Source of the DNA: an uncultured Eubacteriales bacterium
GTDB taxonomy: Bacteria; Bacillota; Clostridia; Oscillospirales; CAG-272
Length of the DNA: 61,658 nt
Direction of reading: 5' to 3'
Assembly (NCBI GenBank): GCA_905201895.1
Contig: CAJKPX010000011.1
Location: 1 to 61,658, forward strand
Part shown: one piece after another, positions 31,681-40,517 of the stretch
Numbering within the stretch: the first letter of the stretch is position 1
Layout: every line of letters starts with the position of its first letter
Notes under the pieces: generated by a model
What the model saw: the letters and a program-made list of their open reading frames with translations, nothing else
What the model was told of the DNA's origin: nothing
Databases searched by the model: none
Program-made: the position numbers and the translations under genes

Positions 31681-34277
31681 GACTGCTTCGCATTCACGTG
31701 GAAGCCTTTGGCATTTTGTCGGGTCTTGACCTCGATCTGCAAAAGGGACTCAACGTCCTGCACCGCCAAAACGGCTGGGGCAAGAGCACGCTCGCCGTGT
31801 TCATCAAGGCGATGTTTTACGGTTTGCCCGCCACCACCCGTCGCTCGCTCGACGAAAACGAACGCAAAAAATACACCCCCTGGCAGGGAGGTGCCTTTGG
31901 CGGCAGCCTCGAGTTTGAGGTTGCCGATGGAAAATTCCGCATCGAACGCTTTTTCGGCGCCAAGGAGGCAAATGATACGTTCGCCCTCTTTGATCTGACC
32001 ACCAACAAGCCCTCCACCGCCTACTCTGCCGCGATCGGCGAGGAGCTCTTTGGCATCGACGCCGACGGATTTGAGCGCAGCACCTATCTCTCCCAGCGTC
32101 TGATCGCCGACAGCAAGGACAACAGCAGCATCGCCGCCAGGCTTGGAAATCTCCTCGACGACGTGGACGACATCGGCAGCTTCGACGAGGCATTTGAAGC
32201 GCTCGACAAGCGCCGCCGCTACTACGTGATGACGGGTAACCGCGGCGCGATCGCCGAATTGGAGCGCGCATGCCTGGAAAAGCAGGCAGAGCTTGAGCGT
32301 TGTCTGCGCATCCGCGAGGCAATGCAGGCGCAACAAACGCGCCGCGGCGAGGTTGCCGCTGAGCTGCAAAGCGTTCGTGCACGCATCGAGGAGGTGCGTT
32401 CCGCACTCGCCGAGGCGAGCCGCGCACGCGAGCACGCCGCGCTGATTGAGCAACGGGCGCGCATGAGTGCCGAGCTCGAGGCGCTCTCAAAACAGCAAAA
32501 AACACTTTCCGACCGATTTGGCGGTCGGGTTCCCACCGAGGACGAGCTCTCGCGTGCTCGCGCGCTCTACGAGGAAATCCGCGCCGACAGCGTGCGGCTT
32601 GAGACTCTCTCCGCACCCTCTGCAGACACACGAGCCCTCGCACAGCTTCGTGAGGAGTACCCGTCGGGGCTGCCGAGCGAGGAGGTGCTGGCAGAAGCGG
32701 AGGATGGGGTTGAGGAGCTGCGTCGCGTGGACGCACGCCGCGATGCTCTGATCGCCTCGCAAGGCGGTGACACGCTCGCCAAGGAATTTCCCTCGGGCGT
32801 TCCCACCGAGGAGCGCCTCAATGCCGCCGTGCAGTCGCTGGAAAACGCGAAAAACCTGCGTCGGGCGGTGGAGGGCTTGGCCGATGCGGCTCCGCGTCGC
32901 TCGCCGCTTTTGCCGATGGCATTGGCGCTGATGCCCCTCGGTCTGCTCATCGCACTTCTTTCGCTCCTCCCTGCCCTGCAAGCCCTTCTTCTGCCGCTTG
33001 TGGCGACGGGTGGAGTCTGCATCGCCGTTGGCGTCCTGCTTTTGGTGCTGGGTCTTTCGGCACAAGCCAAAGAGCGACGCCGCACCGAGCAGCTCGCCGT
33101 CAAGTGCCGCGAGTGGCAGGCTCGCATCGAACGCGAGGAGAAAACCGTGCGTGAGCTTCTGACCTCCTATCGCATGCCGATCCGCGACTCCGATCTCTCG
33201 CACGCGCTGGCAGGGCTTTCCTTGCTTGCGGCGCAATATCGGGCAGGACAGCAGGCACGTCGCCGCGTTGCGAGCGAAATTGCGTCACTCACCGAGCGTC
33301 GAACCGAGATCATCGCCACGCTCCAACGCTTCCTGCGCGCCTATCTGATCCCCCCCACCGACACGGGCGCATATCCGACCGCCATCCACAACCTCCGCCA
33401 GAGCACCGCTCGCCTGGCACGGCTGGAGGAATCCGAGCAGCAGCGCTCCGACGAGATCGCGTCGCTCCGCGCTGCCCTCAACCGCAAAAAGCAGACGCTT
33501 CTGCCCTTCCTGCACCGCTTTGACCCCGCCGAAACGCTGCGTGCGGGGGCATGTCTCGATCAGATCGCAGAAAACCGCACGATGCACGAGCGCATCGTCG
33601 AGCAGATTCACGAAAAGCATCGCGTGCTTGCCGCCTTCGTTGCCGAAAAGCATCTCGACGATCTGCCCACCGACGTTGATACGTCTGCCTACGAGCGACT
33701 TTCCGAGGAGGATCGGCAGCTGCACGAGCAGGCAGAGGCGCTGGGACGGCAATACACCGTGCTCGGCAGCGAGATCGACCGTCTCTCGGTGGATGCCGAC
33801 CGTGTGCCCGAGCTCTCCGAGGAGCAGGTACGCCTGAAGGGTCGCATCGACGAGGCAAAGGCAAACGCCGCAACCGTGGCAAACACGCAGAAATTCCTCG
33901 AGGAAGCCAAAACCGCGCTCTCCACGCGCTACCTCGACGGCATGCAGGAGAGCTTCCGCCGCTATTTCACGGCTCTCACGGGTGCCGATGCGCCCGAATC
34001 GCTCATGGACACCTCCTTTGAGGTACGTCTGCGCGAGGGTGGACAGACCCGCACCATGGAGAGCTTCAGCCGAGGCTGGCGTGATGCGGTACGCTTCTGC
34101 GTCCGTCTCTCGCTCACCGACGCACTCTTTGCCGAGGGCGAGCGCCCCTTCCTACTCCTCGACGATCCCTTCGTCAATCTCGATGATGACCGTCTAACCG
34201 CCGCCCGTGCCCTGCTCGAGCAGCTCGCCGAGGAGCAGCAGATTCTCTATCTGGTCTGCCACAGCGACCGCATCTGA
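31677..34277 (+). CDS. yhaN: YhaN-like SMC/Rad50-type ATPase with membrane segments
   Basis: 866 residues, GTG start overlapping yhaO. The Walker A is QNGWGKST (about 31-38), where many homologs have NEAGKST; an ABC-like signature lies at SFSRGWRDAVRF (about 792-803), and Walker B is LLLDDPFVNLDD near 823-834. A long coiled coil (about 190-600) is interrupted by two hydrophobic helices (about 408-460), a known trait of YhaN-type proteins that suggests a membrane-attached repair complex. It forms the Rad50-like partner of YhaO. Confidence 0.88.
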   Translation: MRLLRIHVEAFGILSGLDLDLQKGLNVLHRQNGWGKSTLAVFIKAMFYGLPATTRRSLDENERKKYTPWQGGAFGGSLEFEVADGKFRIERFFGAKEANDTFALFDLTTNKPSTAYSAAIGEELFGIDADGFERSTYLSQRLIADSKDNSSIAARLGNLLDDVDDIGSFDEAFEALDKRRRYYVMTGNRGAIAELERACLEKQAELERCLRIREAMQAQQTRRGEVAAELQSVRARIEEVRSALAEASRAREHAALIEQRARMSAELEALSKQQKTLSDRFGGRVPTEDELSRARALYEEIRADSVRLETLSAPSADTRALAQLREEYPSGLPSEEVLAEAEDGVEELRRVDARRDALIASQGGDTLAKEFPSGVPTEERLNAAVQSLENAKNLRRAVEGLADAAPRRSPLLPMALALMPLGLLIALLSLLPALQALLLPLVATGGVCIAVGVLLLVLGLSAQAKERRRTEQLAVKCREWQARIEREEKTVRELLTSYRMPIRDSDLSHALAGLSLLAAQYRAGQQARRRVASEIASLTERRTEIIATLQRFLRAYLIPPTDTGAYPTAIHNLRQSTARLARLEESEQQRSDEIASLRAALNRKKQTLLPFLHRFDPAETLRAGACLDQIAENRTMHERIVEQIHEKHRVLAAFVAEKHLDDLPTDVDTSAYERLSEEDRQLHEQAEALGRQYTVLGSEIDRLSVDADRVPELSEEQVRLKGRIDEAKANAATVANTQKFLEEAKTALSTRYLDGMQESFRRYFTALTGADAPESLMDTSFEVRLREGGQTRTMESFSRGWRDAVRFCVRLSLTDALFAEGERPFLLLDDPFVNLDDDRLTAARALLEQLAEEQQILYLVCHSDRI

Positions 34278-34307
34278 ACGTGCAACCCCAATTGAAAGGA
34301 GCACTAT

Positions 34308-34874
34308 ATGAGCTACGCAATCGGAATTCAACTTCGGGAGGCAGACAAGACCTACCCCCAAACGGCAAGCCGCATGCTCGGCTCCGCGAAAATTCCGCTG
34401 GAGTGGGTGCTTGACGAGCTCTATGAAAGCGACCTCTTTTTCTGCCAGCTCAACCTTGCCGACCTCGCCCACCTCGATCCCCTGGGCAGGCTGCCGCACA
34501 CGGGTTATCTCTATGTCTTTTTACAAATGCGGTCGCAGAACCGCGCGCCCTCGGCACGCGTGTTCTATTTTGACGGCAAGCCCGACTATTTTCTGTTCGA
34601 CGCCAACGAAAACGTTGAGGGCTACGAGCACCTCATCCGCACCTATGCGATCGAATTTTCTGCGGTGGATGCAGATGCCGCCGGCACCAAGCTGCTCGGC
34701 GTCCCCAATCCGCGAGGTGGGCTCTCGGATGCCCCGCAGCTGCTTTTGCAGTTTGATCCGCGAGAGTCGAAAATTGAATTTCTACCCGACCTCGACGGCA
34801 CGCTCTGCATCTTTTTCGGTCCCGAGGGCAGAGAGCTCGAGGGTGCCACCGCCGTGTTCGTACAGGACGAATAA
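34308..34874 (+). CDS. DUF1963 family protein
   Basis: 188 residues, cytoplasmic. The DUF1963/YwqG pattern is seen in SKIPLEW-like SAKIPLEWV, FFCQLNLADLAHLDP (usually FLAQINLAEL), GRLPHTGYLYVFLQ and GGLSDAPQLLLQFD. The family is widespread and of unknown role. It is 30 bases downstream of yhaN with its own GAAAGGAG ribosome site, so probably in the same transcript, which ends at a terminator at 34879-34921. Confidence 0.8.
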   Translation: MSYAIGIQLREADKTYPQTASRMLGSAKIPLEWVLDELYESDLFFCQLNLADLAHLDPLGRLPHTGYLYVFLQMRSQNRAPSARVFYFDGKPDYFLFDANENVEGYEHLIRTYAIEFSAVDADAAGTKLLGVPNPRGGLSDAPQLLLQFDPRESKIEFLPDLDGTLCIFFGPEGRELEGATAVFVQDE

Positions 34875-34878
34875 AGCC

Positions 34879-34921
34879 GGGGGGTGACCGAATGCGTCAG
34901 CATTCGGGACACCCCCTTTTT
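34879..34921 (+). terminator. intrinsic terminator after the DUF1963 gene
   Basis: GGGGGTG, an inner CCGAATGC/GCATTCGG, and CACCCCC followed by TTTTTTT. Confidence 0.9.
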
Positions 34922-34955
34922 TCTCTCTCAACCGGCACATATTTGTCTCATGCTA

Positions 34956-34984
34956 TTGACAAATGGCACTTTTTTTGGTATAAT
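34956..34984 (+). promoter_or_regulatory. consensus promoter of marR-acyl-CoA ligase
   Basis: TTGACA (34956-34961) and TATAAT (34979-34984), 17 bp apart. Just downstream CAAAACGATTTTG (34995-35007) is a candidate operator for the MarR protein itself. Confidence 0.8.
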
Positions 34985-35059
34985 CATTCTGTACAAAACG
35001 ATTTTGTTCCAAACGGTTGACGCATGCGTTGCCGCTTGGCGGAAAGGAGTCGAACCGGA

Positions 35060-35605
35060 TTGCAAAACAACAATCTTCCCAAAAAAATCCCCTCGCTTGT
35101 AAACGATACCGCAGAAACCGAGGCGGTCGCCTCTACGCCCGACACCGAGCGCGCGTTCTGGACCTTTTTCAAGCTCATGGACCTGAGCAAGTATTTTCGC
35201 GCGTATTGCTACAAGCCCGTGGTTGATCTCGGCTTTTCGCTCAATGAGATCGACGTGATGATCTCGCTCACCAAGCACCCCGAACGCAACACCGTGAAGG
35301 GCATCAGCGAAACGATGCACCTCTCGCGCGGCATGATCAGCCAGGCGGTTGAAAGCCTGCGAAAAAAGAAGCTCGTCACAGTCGATCACGACAAAAAGGA
35401 CCGTCGATCGGTCCTGATTACCCTGAACGAGCTTGCAGAACCGATCCTTGATACGCTCAAGGACACCTCGATGTCCTTCGTGCAAAGCATCATCAACGGC
35501 ATCCCGCAGGACCAGCTGCAGGAGGTCTACCAGGTGGTCACCCGAGTTTACACCAACAAAGAGAAAATGAAAGCACTTCCCCTCTCGGGAGAAGGCAATA
35601 TTTAA
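35060..35605 (+). CDS. MarR-family transcriptional regulator
   Basis: About 181 residues from a TTG preceded by AAAGGAG; the ATG at 35024 has no ribosome site, so the alternative start is preferred, though uncertain. The winged-helix domain (about 45-135) has LGFSLNEIDVMISL, GISETMHLSRGMISQAVESLRKKKLV and the DKKDRRS wing typical of MarR. The N-terminal 25 residues are probably disordered. It sits directly before the acyl-CoA ligase gene and likely regulates it and itself. The ligand is unknown, perhaps a fatty or aromatic acid. Confidence 0.85.
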   Translation: MQNNNLPKKIPSLVNDTAETEAVASTPDTERAFWTFFKLMDLSKYFRAYCYKPVVDLGFSLNEIDVMISLTKHPERNTVKGISETMHLSRGMISQAVESLRKKKLVTVDHDKKDRRSVLITLNELAEPILDTLKDTSMSFVQSIINGIPQDQLQEVYQVVTRVYTNKEKMKALPLSGEGNI

Positions 35606-35642
35606 GTCAGGAGGAACCGCCCAGGGCGGATATATCATTATT

Positions 35643-37352
35643 ATGGCAGGTCATAAGAAAACAGAAAGAAAATATACCAAGATCGAGAGCATGCAGCATT
35701 TCGTGGAAAAGCTGGCGAAATTCGGTGACAGAACGGCTTATCGCTATTTCGACCGTCAGCGCAATCTCCTCTCGATCACCTATCGCAACTTCTCGACGAA
35801 ATGCCTGCGCTTGGCTGCGGGCTACGAGGCAGCAGGTCTGGCAGGCAAGCGCATTGCAATCATCGGCGAGACCTCGGTGGAATGGGTGGCATCCTACGTT
35901 GCCGCGATTGCCGCAGGCGGCATTGCCGTTCCGATGGACCGTGAGCTCGACGTGGAGCAGATCAAGGGCTTCTTTGAGTTTGCAGAGGTCGACGCGGTGG
36001 TCTATTCGCACTCCTTTAACGAAAAATTTGCGGGTCTTGCAGTTGACCACCCCACCGTCAGAGTTCAGATTCCGATGGACCCCGAGCGCGGAACCTACGA
36101 GGACTGCGCCTCGATCCTGCCGCTCCAGAAGCTCCTTGACATGGGCATCGACAACCTCAAGGCGGGCTATCAGCTCCCCGAGGCGGGCGACCCCGACCGC
36201 ATGACCGAGATGCTCTTTACCTCGGGCACCACGGGAACGAGCAAATGCGTGGCACTCAGCGAGCGCAACATCCTCGCCGCCGTGAACGCAGCCTGCGAAA
36301 CGGTGGACTTCTCGGCAGACGATTCGATCGTCTCGGTCCTCCCGATCCACCACACCTACGAGCTCTGCATCATGCTCGCAGGACTCAACTACGGCATGAA
36401 CATTGCCATCAACGACTCTCTCAAGCACGTGCTCAAGAACTTCGCACTCTTTAAGCCCACGGGTCTGGTGCTCGTCCCTCTGTTCGTGAGCACCATGAAC
36501 AAGCGCATCTGGGAGGAGGCAAGAAAGGGCGGCAAGGATAAGGTCCTGCGCGTCATGACCAAGGTTTCCCGCGTGATGCGCGGCGTGAAGATCGACGTGC
36601 GCAAGCAGGTGTTCAAGCAGGTCACGGGTGCCTTCGGCGGCAATCTGACCAAGATCGTTTGCGGCGGCGCGGCGCTCAACCCCGAGCTGGTTGACATCTT
36701 CGCCGAGTTCGGCATCGACATCTACGAGGGCTACGGCATCACCGAATGCTCGCCTCTGATCGCCGTAACTCCCTACTATGCACCCAAGAAGGGCTCGGTT
36801 GGTCCCGCAGTTCCCTGCTGCGAGGTCCGCATCGACAAGGATCACCTCAACGACAAGGGCTTCTGGGAGGGTGAAATCCAGGCAAAGGGCGACAACGTGA
36901 TGATCGGCTACTACAAGAACCCGGAGAGCACCGCCGAGATCTTTACCGAGGACGGCTGGTTCTGCACGGGTGACGTTGGATATATGGATGACGACGGCTA
37001 CATCTACATCACGGGACGCAAGAAGTACGTCATCATTTCGGACAACGGCAAAAACGTGTTCCCCGAGGAGATCGAGGAATATATCGCTCAGCTTGAAACG
37101 GTTGCCGAAAGCGTTGTGGTTGGCAGAGAGGGAGCGGATAACACGCTCACGCTTACCGCGATCGTCTACCCGCAGCTCGACAGCTTCGAGGACCCCAAGG
37201 ATCACGAGGCGATCGAGGAATGCATCAACGCGCAGATCAGAAAGCTCAACCGCAAGCTTGCTGCCTATAAGCAGATCCGCGCGGTTGAATTCCGCTACGA
37301 GCCGTTTGAAAAGACTACCTCCAAAAAGATCAAGCGCCACACCGTTTCGTAA
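35643..37352 (+). CDS. AMP-forming acyl-CoA synthetase (long-chain type)
   Basis: 569 residues. Adenylate-forming motifs: the P-loop LFTSGTTGTSKC (about 192-203), LPIHHTYEL, YGITECSP (about 364-371), WFCTGDVG, the hinge TGRKK (about 456-460) and the C-terminal catalytic Lys in TTSKKIK (about 561-565). There is no membrane segment. It activates a fatty or related carboxylic acid to its CoA or acyl-AMP. The only convincing ribosome site (GGAGG at 35611) lies 27 bases before the ATG with a small hairpin (CCGCC/GGCGG) between. Confidence 0.88.
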   Translation: MAGHKKTERKYTKIESMQHFVEKLAKFGDRTAYRYFDRQRNLLSITYRNFSTKCLRLAAGYEAAGLAGKRIAIIGETSVEWVASYVAAIAAGGIAVPMDRELDVEQIKGFFEFAEVDAVVYSHSFNEKFAGLAVDHPTVRVQIPMDPERGTYEDCASILPLQKLLDMGIDNLKAGYQLPEAGDPDRMTEMLFTSGTTGTSKCVALSERNILAAVNAACETVDFSADDSIVSVLPIHHTYELCIMLAGLNYGMNIAINDSLKHVLKNFALFKPTGLVLVPLFVSTMNKRIWEEARKGGKDKVLRVMTKVSRVMRGVKIDVRKQVFKQVTGAFGGNLTKIVCGGAALNPELVDIFAEFGIDIYEGYGITECSPLIAVTPYYAPKKGSVGPAVPCCEVRIDKDHLNDKGFWEGEIQAKGDNVMIGYYKNPESTAEIFTEDGWFCTGDVGYMDDDGYIYITGRKKYVIISDNGKNVFPEEIEEYIAQLETVAESVVVGREGADNTLTLTAIVYPQLDSFEDPKDHEAIEECINAQIRKLNRKLAAYKQIRAVEFRYEPFEKTTSKKIKRHTVS

Positions 37353-37411
37353 GCACAGCCCCCATCAAACAGGCATGATTTTTATGAAATAAAAAAAGGA
37401 GAAAACCTCAA

Positions 37412-38230
37412 ATGCAGGACCCTCAAATGCAGAATTTTTTCCACGACCTCATTCAACACGGCACCGATCTCGGACTGAAGCTGCTTGCATGCATTCTGGT
37501 TCTGATCGTCGGTAGGATCGTGATCAAATGGACAGTTAAGATTATGACAAAAAGCAAGTTCGCGCAGAAGAACGATAAGACCGTTGTTACGGTCCTCTCG
37601 CACTTCGTATCCGCCGCGCTCTACGTTCTGCTGGTGGTAATCATCATCGGAATTCTCGGTATCCCCACCGCCTCGGTGATCGCCGTGATCGCCTCTGCGG
37701 GCGTTGCGATCGGTCTGGCACTTCAGGGCGCATTGAGCAACATTGCAGGCGGCATCATGATCCTGATCCTGCGCCCCTTCAAGGTTGGTAACTTCGTTGA
37801 CATCGGCGGCTATGCGGGAACGGTGACCGACGTTGGCATCTTCTACACCGTGCTCACAACCGGTGACAACAAGGTAATCACGATCCCGAACGGAACCGTG
37901 ATGAGCAGCAACATCATCAACAATTCGGCAAAGGATACCCGCCGTGTGGACTTCACCTTCGGCGTTGCTTACGGCACCGACGTGGATCGCGTGAAGGAAA
38001 TCCTGCTCGACGAGGCTGCAAAGCACGAGCTCGTGCTCAAGGACCCCGCTCCGATGGCGCGTCTCTCGGTGCAGGGCGCAAGCTCGCTCGACTTCGTGAT
38101 GCGCGTTTGGGTCAATAGCTCCGATTATTGGACGGTCAACTTCGACCTGATGGAGCGCGTTACCAAACGCTTTGAGAGCGAGGGCATCGAAATTCCCTTC
38201 AATCAGCTCGACGTTACCATCAAAAAGTAA
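37412..38230 (+). CDS. mscS: MscS-type mechanosensitive channel
   Basis: 272 residues. TM1 (about 20-40) and TM2 (about 62-86) are followed by the pore helix TM3 with the Gly/Ala-rich VIASAGVAIGLALQGALSN (about 92-113), then the MscS beta domain (RPFKVGNFVDIGGYAGTV, ITIPNGTVMSSNI) and the C-terminal alpha/beta domain. This is the minimal E. coli-like length. It protects against hypo-osmotic shock. It has an AAAAAAGGAGAAAA ribosome site and a terminator right after the stop. Confidence 0.93.
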   Translation: MQDPQMQNFFHDLIQHGTDLGLKLLACILVLIVGRIVIKWTVKIMTKSKFAQKNDKTVVTVLSHFVSAALYVLLVVIIIGILGIPTASVIAVIASAGVAIGLALQGALSNIAGGIMILILRPFKVGNFVDIGGYAGTVTDVGIFYTVLTTGDNKVITIPNGTVMSSNIINNSAKDTRRVDFTFGVAYGTDVDRVKEILLDEAAKHELVLKDPAPMARLSVQGASSLDFVMRVWVNSSDYWTVNFDLMERVTKRFESEGIEIPFNQLDVTIKK

Positions 38231-38237
38231 TCAAAAG

Positions 38238-38285
38238 AAAAAAGGGATGTCTCAAGCATGTAATTTGAGGCATCCCCTCTTTCTC
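38238..38285 (+). terminator. intrinsic terminator after mscS
   Basis: AGGGATGTCTCAA pairs with TTGAGGCATCCC, followed by CTCTTTCT. Confidence 0.75.
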
Positions 38286-38317
38286 CATCCTCCAACGAAA
38301 CGAAAAGGAGCATCTAT

Positions 38318-38812
38318 ATGACAAACGCACAATTGGCAAAACGCCTGGTTCGGGAATTCGCCGCCGACGGCGTGACGGTTTCCACCGCCGAATCCTGCAC
38401 GGGGGGATTGATCGCCAAGCTGATTACCGACGTCCCCGGCAGCTCTGCCGTACTCATGGGCGGATGCGTCAGCTACACAAATGAGATCAAAATGTCGGTC
38501 CTCGGCGTTGACCCCGCGATCATTGCGCGTGACACCGAGGTGAGCCACGCCTGTGCCGCTGCGATGGCAGAGGGCGCAAGAGAAAAATTCGGTACAACCC
38601 TTGCCGTTTCCACCACGGGCTTTGCCGGCCCCGGAGGTGGCACCGAAGCCGACCCCGTTGGCACCGTTTATCTGGCGGTTGCCGCCCCGAACGGCACGCA
38701 CACCGAGCGCTTCTCGGCTCCCGCAGGTGCAACTCGCTGCGGTGTCCGAAATGCCGCCGCACGGCGTGCGCTGGAGCTGTTGATCGAAGCAAAAGTTGCG
38801 AACAAATTGTAA
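38318..38812 (+). CDS. CinA C-terminal domain protein (NMN amidase-like)
   Basis: 164 residues: the stand-alone CinA C-terminal domain, known as PncC nicotinamide-nucleotide amidase. Motifs: STAESCTGGLIAKLIT (about 22-37), GCVSYTNEIK, TGFAGPGGGTEADPVGTVYLAV. The N-terminal MoCF domain of full CinA is absent, as in E. coli YgaD. It converts NMN to nicotinate mononucleotide in pyridine salvage. AAAAGGAG ribosome site. Confidence 0.9.
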   Translation: MTNAQLAKRLVREFAADGVTVSTAESCTGGLIAKLITDVPGSSAVLMGGCVSYTNEIKMSVLGVDPAIIARDTEVSHACAAAMAEGAREKFGTTLAVSTTGFAGPGGGTEADPVGTVYLAVAAPNGTHTERFSAPAGATRCGVRNAAARRALELLIEAKVANKL

Positions 38813-38896
38813 AGTCGCAGGCGAAGGGGTGGATTTTTTCGGTCTTTTATGGTACAATAGAGAAAATCCCCCTCAATTCAACCGAAAGGACTCTGC

Positions 38897-40063
38897 ATGA
38901 AGCGGATATTACTCATTTTTCTGGCGGTCCTCCTCGTCCTCTCGCTCCCATCCTGCATCACGCCGGATCCCAGCGACACCGAGCCGCCGACAGACCCACC
39001 AACCCAACCGAATACCGAGCAAGCAACCGCAGAGGGGCCCTCGCTCACGCTCCCGATCTGGAGCGATGCCGACGCCACGGCAAGCCTCTTTTTCACGGCA
39101 GGCGACACAATCGTGGACAGCTCCAAGCGCGAATATTCCTACGCCGAGATGTGCAGCGACCTTGCCGAGCTCACAGAAGCATACCCCAACCGATTCACCT
39201 ATGAGAGCATCGGACAATCGGTGGCGGGGCGCGAAATATGGGCGGTATGCCTCGGAAATCCCAACGCGTCGCGGCAGATTTTGGTAAGCGCAGGCATTCA
39301 CGGTCGCGAATACCTCACGCCGCTGCTCGCCATGAAGCAGCTCGAATTCTACCTGCGCTACTGCGAAACGGGTGCCTACAACGGCGTGCGCTATTCCGAG
39401 CTCTTTGACTCCTGCGCCTTCTACATCGTGCCCATGAGCAACCCCGACGGCATCATGCTCTCGCAGGCGGGGCTCGACTCGCTCACCGACGAGGCGCTGC
39501 GGCAAACGGTGAGATCTGTCTACGAGTCCGACCGCCGCAAGGGCTATACCTCGCAGGTAGACATCAACGAATACCTCAAATATTGGAAGGCGAACGCGCG
39601 AGGCGTCGACCTCAATCGCAATTACGACGCGCTCTGGGAGAATTACCGTGACGGCGAGCCCGAGCCCTGCCACAAGAACTACAAGGGCCCCTCGGCGGCA
39701 TCCGAGCCCGAAACGCGTGCGCTGGTCTCTCTGACCGAATCACTCTCAAATCCCGTTGCAGTTCTTTGCATCCATTCCCAGGGCGAGGTGCTCTATTGGG
39801 ATTGCGGTCAGCCCGAGCTCCTGCGCACTGCCACACAAGCATTCACAGTCGCAGTTGCTGAAGGTACGGGCTATGAGATGATCTATGAGGTCAACAATGA
39901 CGCCTCCTTCAGCGATTGGTGCGCCTTAAATCGCGGGCTCATCGCCATCACCGTGGAAACAGGCAAGGGCTCCTGCCCGCTTTTCATCGACAAATTCACC
40001 GCCATCTGGTTCGATAACTACGACCTCCTTCCCCTCTCGGCATATTATTTTGTGGGGGATTGA
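38897..40063 (+). CDS. secreted M14-family zinc carboxypeptidase, lipoprotein
   Basis: 388 residues. The signal peptide has a lipobox-like LPSC (Cys20) followed by a Pro/Thr linker. The M14 zinc site is H135-G-R-E138 and H293 (IHSQG), with substrate-binding RGVDLNRNYD and the catalytic Glu354 (VETGKG). The family releases C-terminal residues or cleaves gamma-D-Glu-meso-DAP in peptidoglycan; the HGRE and GVDLNRN motifs and moderate size fit the latter (DL-carboxypeptidase type), but this is not certain. Monocistronic, with an upstream GGTACAATAG -10-like site. Confidence 0.88.
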   Translation: MKRILLIFLAVLLVLSLPSCITPDPSDTEPPTDPPTQPNTEQATAEGPSLTLPIWSDADATASLFFTAGDTIVDSSKREYSYAEMCSDLAELTEAYPNRFTYESIGQSVAGREIWAVCLGNPNASRQILVSAGIHGREYLTPLLAMKQLEFYLRYCETGAYNGVRYSELFDSCAFYIVPMSNPDGIMLSQAGLDSLTDEALRQTVRSVYESDRRKGYTSQVDINEYLKYWKANARGVDLNRNYDALWENYRDGEPEPCHKNYKGPSAASEPETRALVSLTESLSNPVAVLCIHSQGEVLYWDCGQPELLRTATQAFTVAVAEGTGYEMIYEVNNDASFSDWCALNRGLIAITVETGKGSCPLFIDKFTAIWFDNYDLLPLSAYYFVGD

Positions 40064-40069
40064 GGTTTT

Positions 40070-40166
40070 TGCAGGGGGAACTTCTTGTTGAGAAATCGCA
40101 ACGTTCCGTTGCTGTTCGAAGCCCGACGCAGGCGTCGCCTGCATCCGGCGTTCGGTTCCCCCTGCA
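40070..40166. repeat. cruciform-like structured element
   Basis: Perfect 12-bp outer repeat TGCAGGGGGAAC (40070-40081) / GTTCCCCCTGCA (40155-40166) enclosing two hairpins, GCAACG/CGTTGC and GCAGGC/GCCTGC. No ORF with a ribosome site. The function is unknown; it may be a repeated intergenic element. Confidence 0.65.
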
Positions 40167-40309
40167 CCCCTTCAAGAACTTTCCCAAGGGTGGATCAAAA
40201 CGTCAAGGAGATTGCCTTTGTCCCAAGCTGCAGATCCTTCCAAACGGGAAATAGCGCCGTCCTCTATGCGTCATCCCCCCCTCTGTCATACACAAAAACA
40301 CAAAGGGAG

Positions 40310-40344
40310 AGGGGACATTCCATTCGGAATGTCCCCTCTCCCCG
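40310..40344. terminator. terminator hairpin between convergent units
   Basis: GAGAGGGGACATTCC pairs with GGAATGTCCCCTCTC. It lies between the M14 gene and the leftward peptide gene and could serve both. T-runs are weak. Confidence 0.65.
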
Positions 40345-40364
40345 CATATTATGCGAAATTTTAA

Positions 40365-40499
40365 TCAGAAGAGCTCGTTGAAGCTCTTGCCCTCGCCGCC
40401 GATATCGCCCAAGGTCTCATTGGAAACCTCGAACATGTGGATCTCCTCGTCGAGAAGCAGGATTACGTCAGAAACGGGCGTTTCATAAATCTTTTTCAT
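40365..40499 (-). CDS. 44-residue peptide at the end of the secreted-protein operon
   Basis: Short ORF: begins MKKIYETPVSDVILLLDEE, ends GGEGKSFNELF. AAAGGAG lies nine bases before the ATG, and the gene starts 19 bases after the stop of the giant GLUG/nuclease-fold gene. The MKKxYExPxxDVI start resembles a class of tiny Clostridial proteins (MKxxYxxPxxxxxxF... type) found next to secreted proteins and of unknown function. There is no signal peptide. Acidic, with a Gly-rich end (GDIGGEG). It could be a RiPP-like precursor, a chaperone-like partner, or a regulator. No maturase is adjacent. Confidence 0.75.
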   Translation of the reverse strand: MKKIYETPVSDVILLLDEEIHMFEVSNETLGDIGGEGKSFNELF

Positions 40500-40517
40500 C
40501 GCTGTTTTCTCCTTTCA

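Noticed and set aside
35607..37340. 577-codon open frame on the minus strand
   Set aside because: Antisense to the acyl-CoA ligase, which has all its family motifs. The opposite frame has none.
40064..40200. tRNA-like gene in the TTCGAA-containing stretch
   Set aside because: No acceptor stem ending in CCA and no anticodon arm fits. The pairing is that of a nested palindrome.
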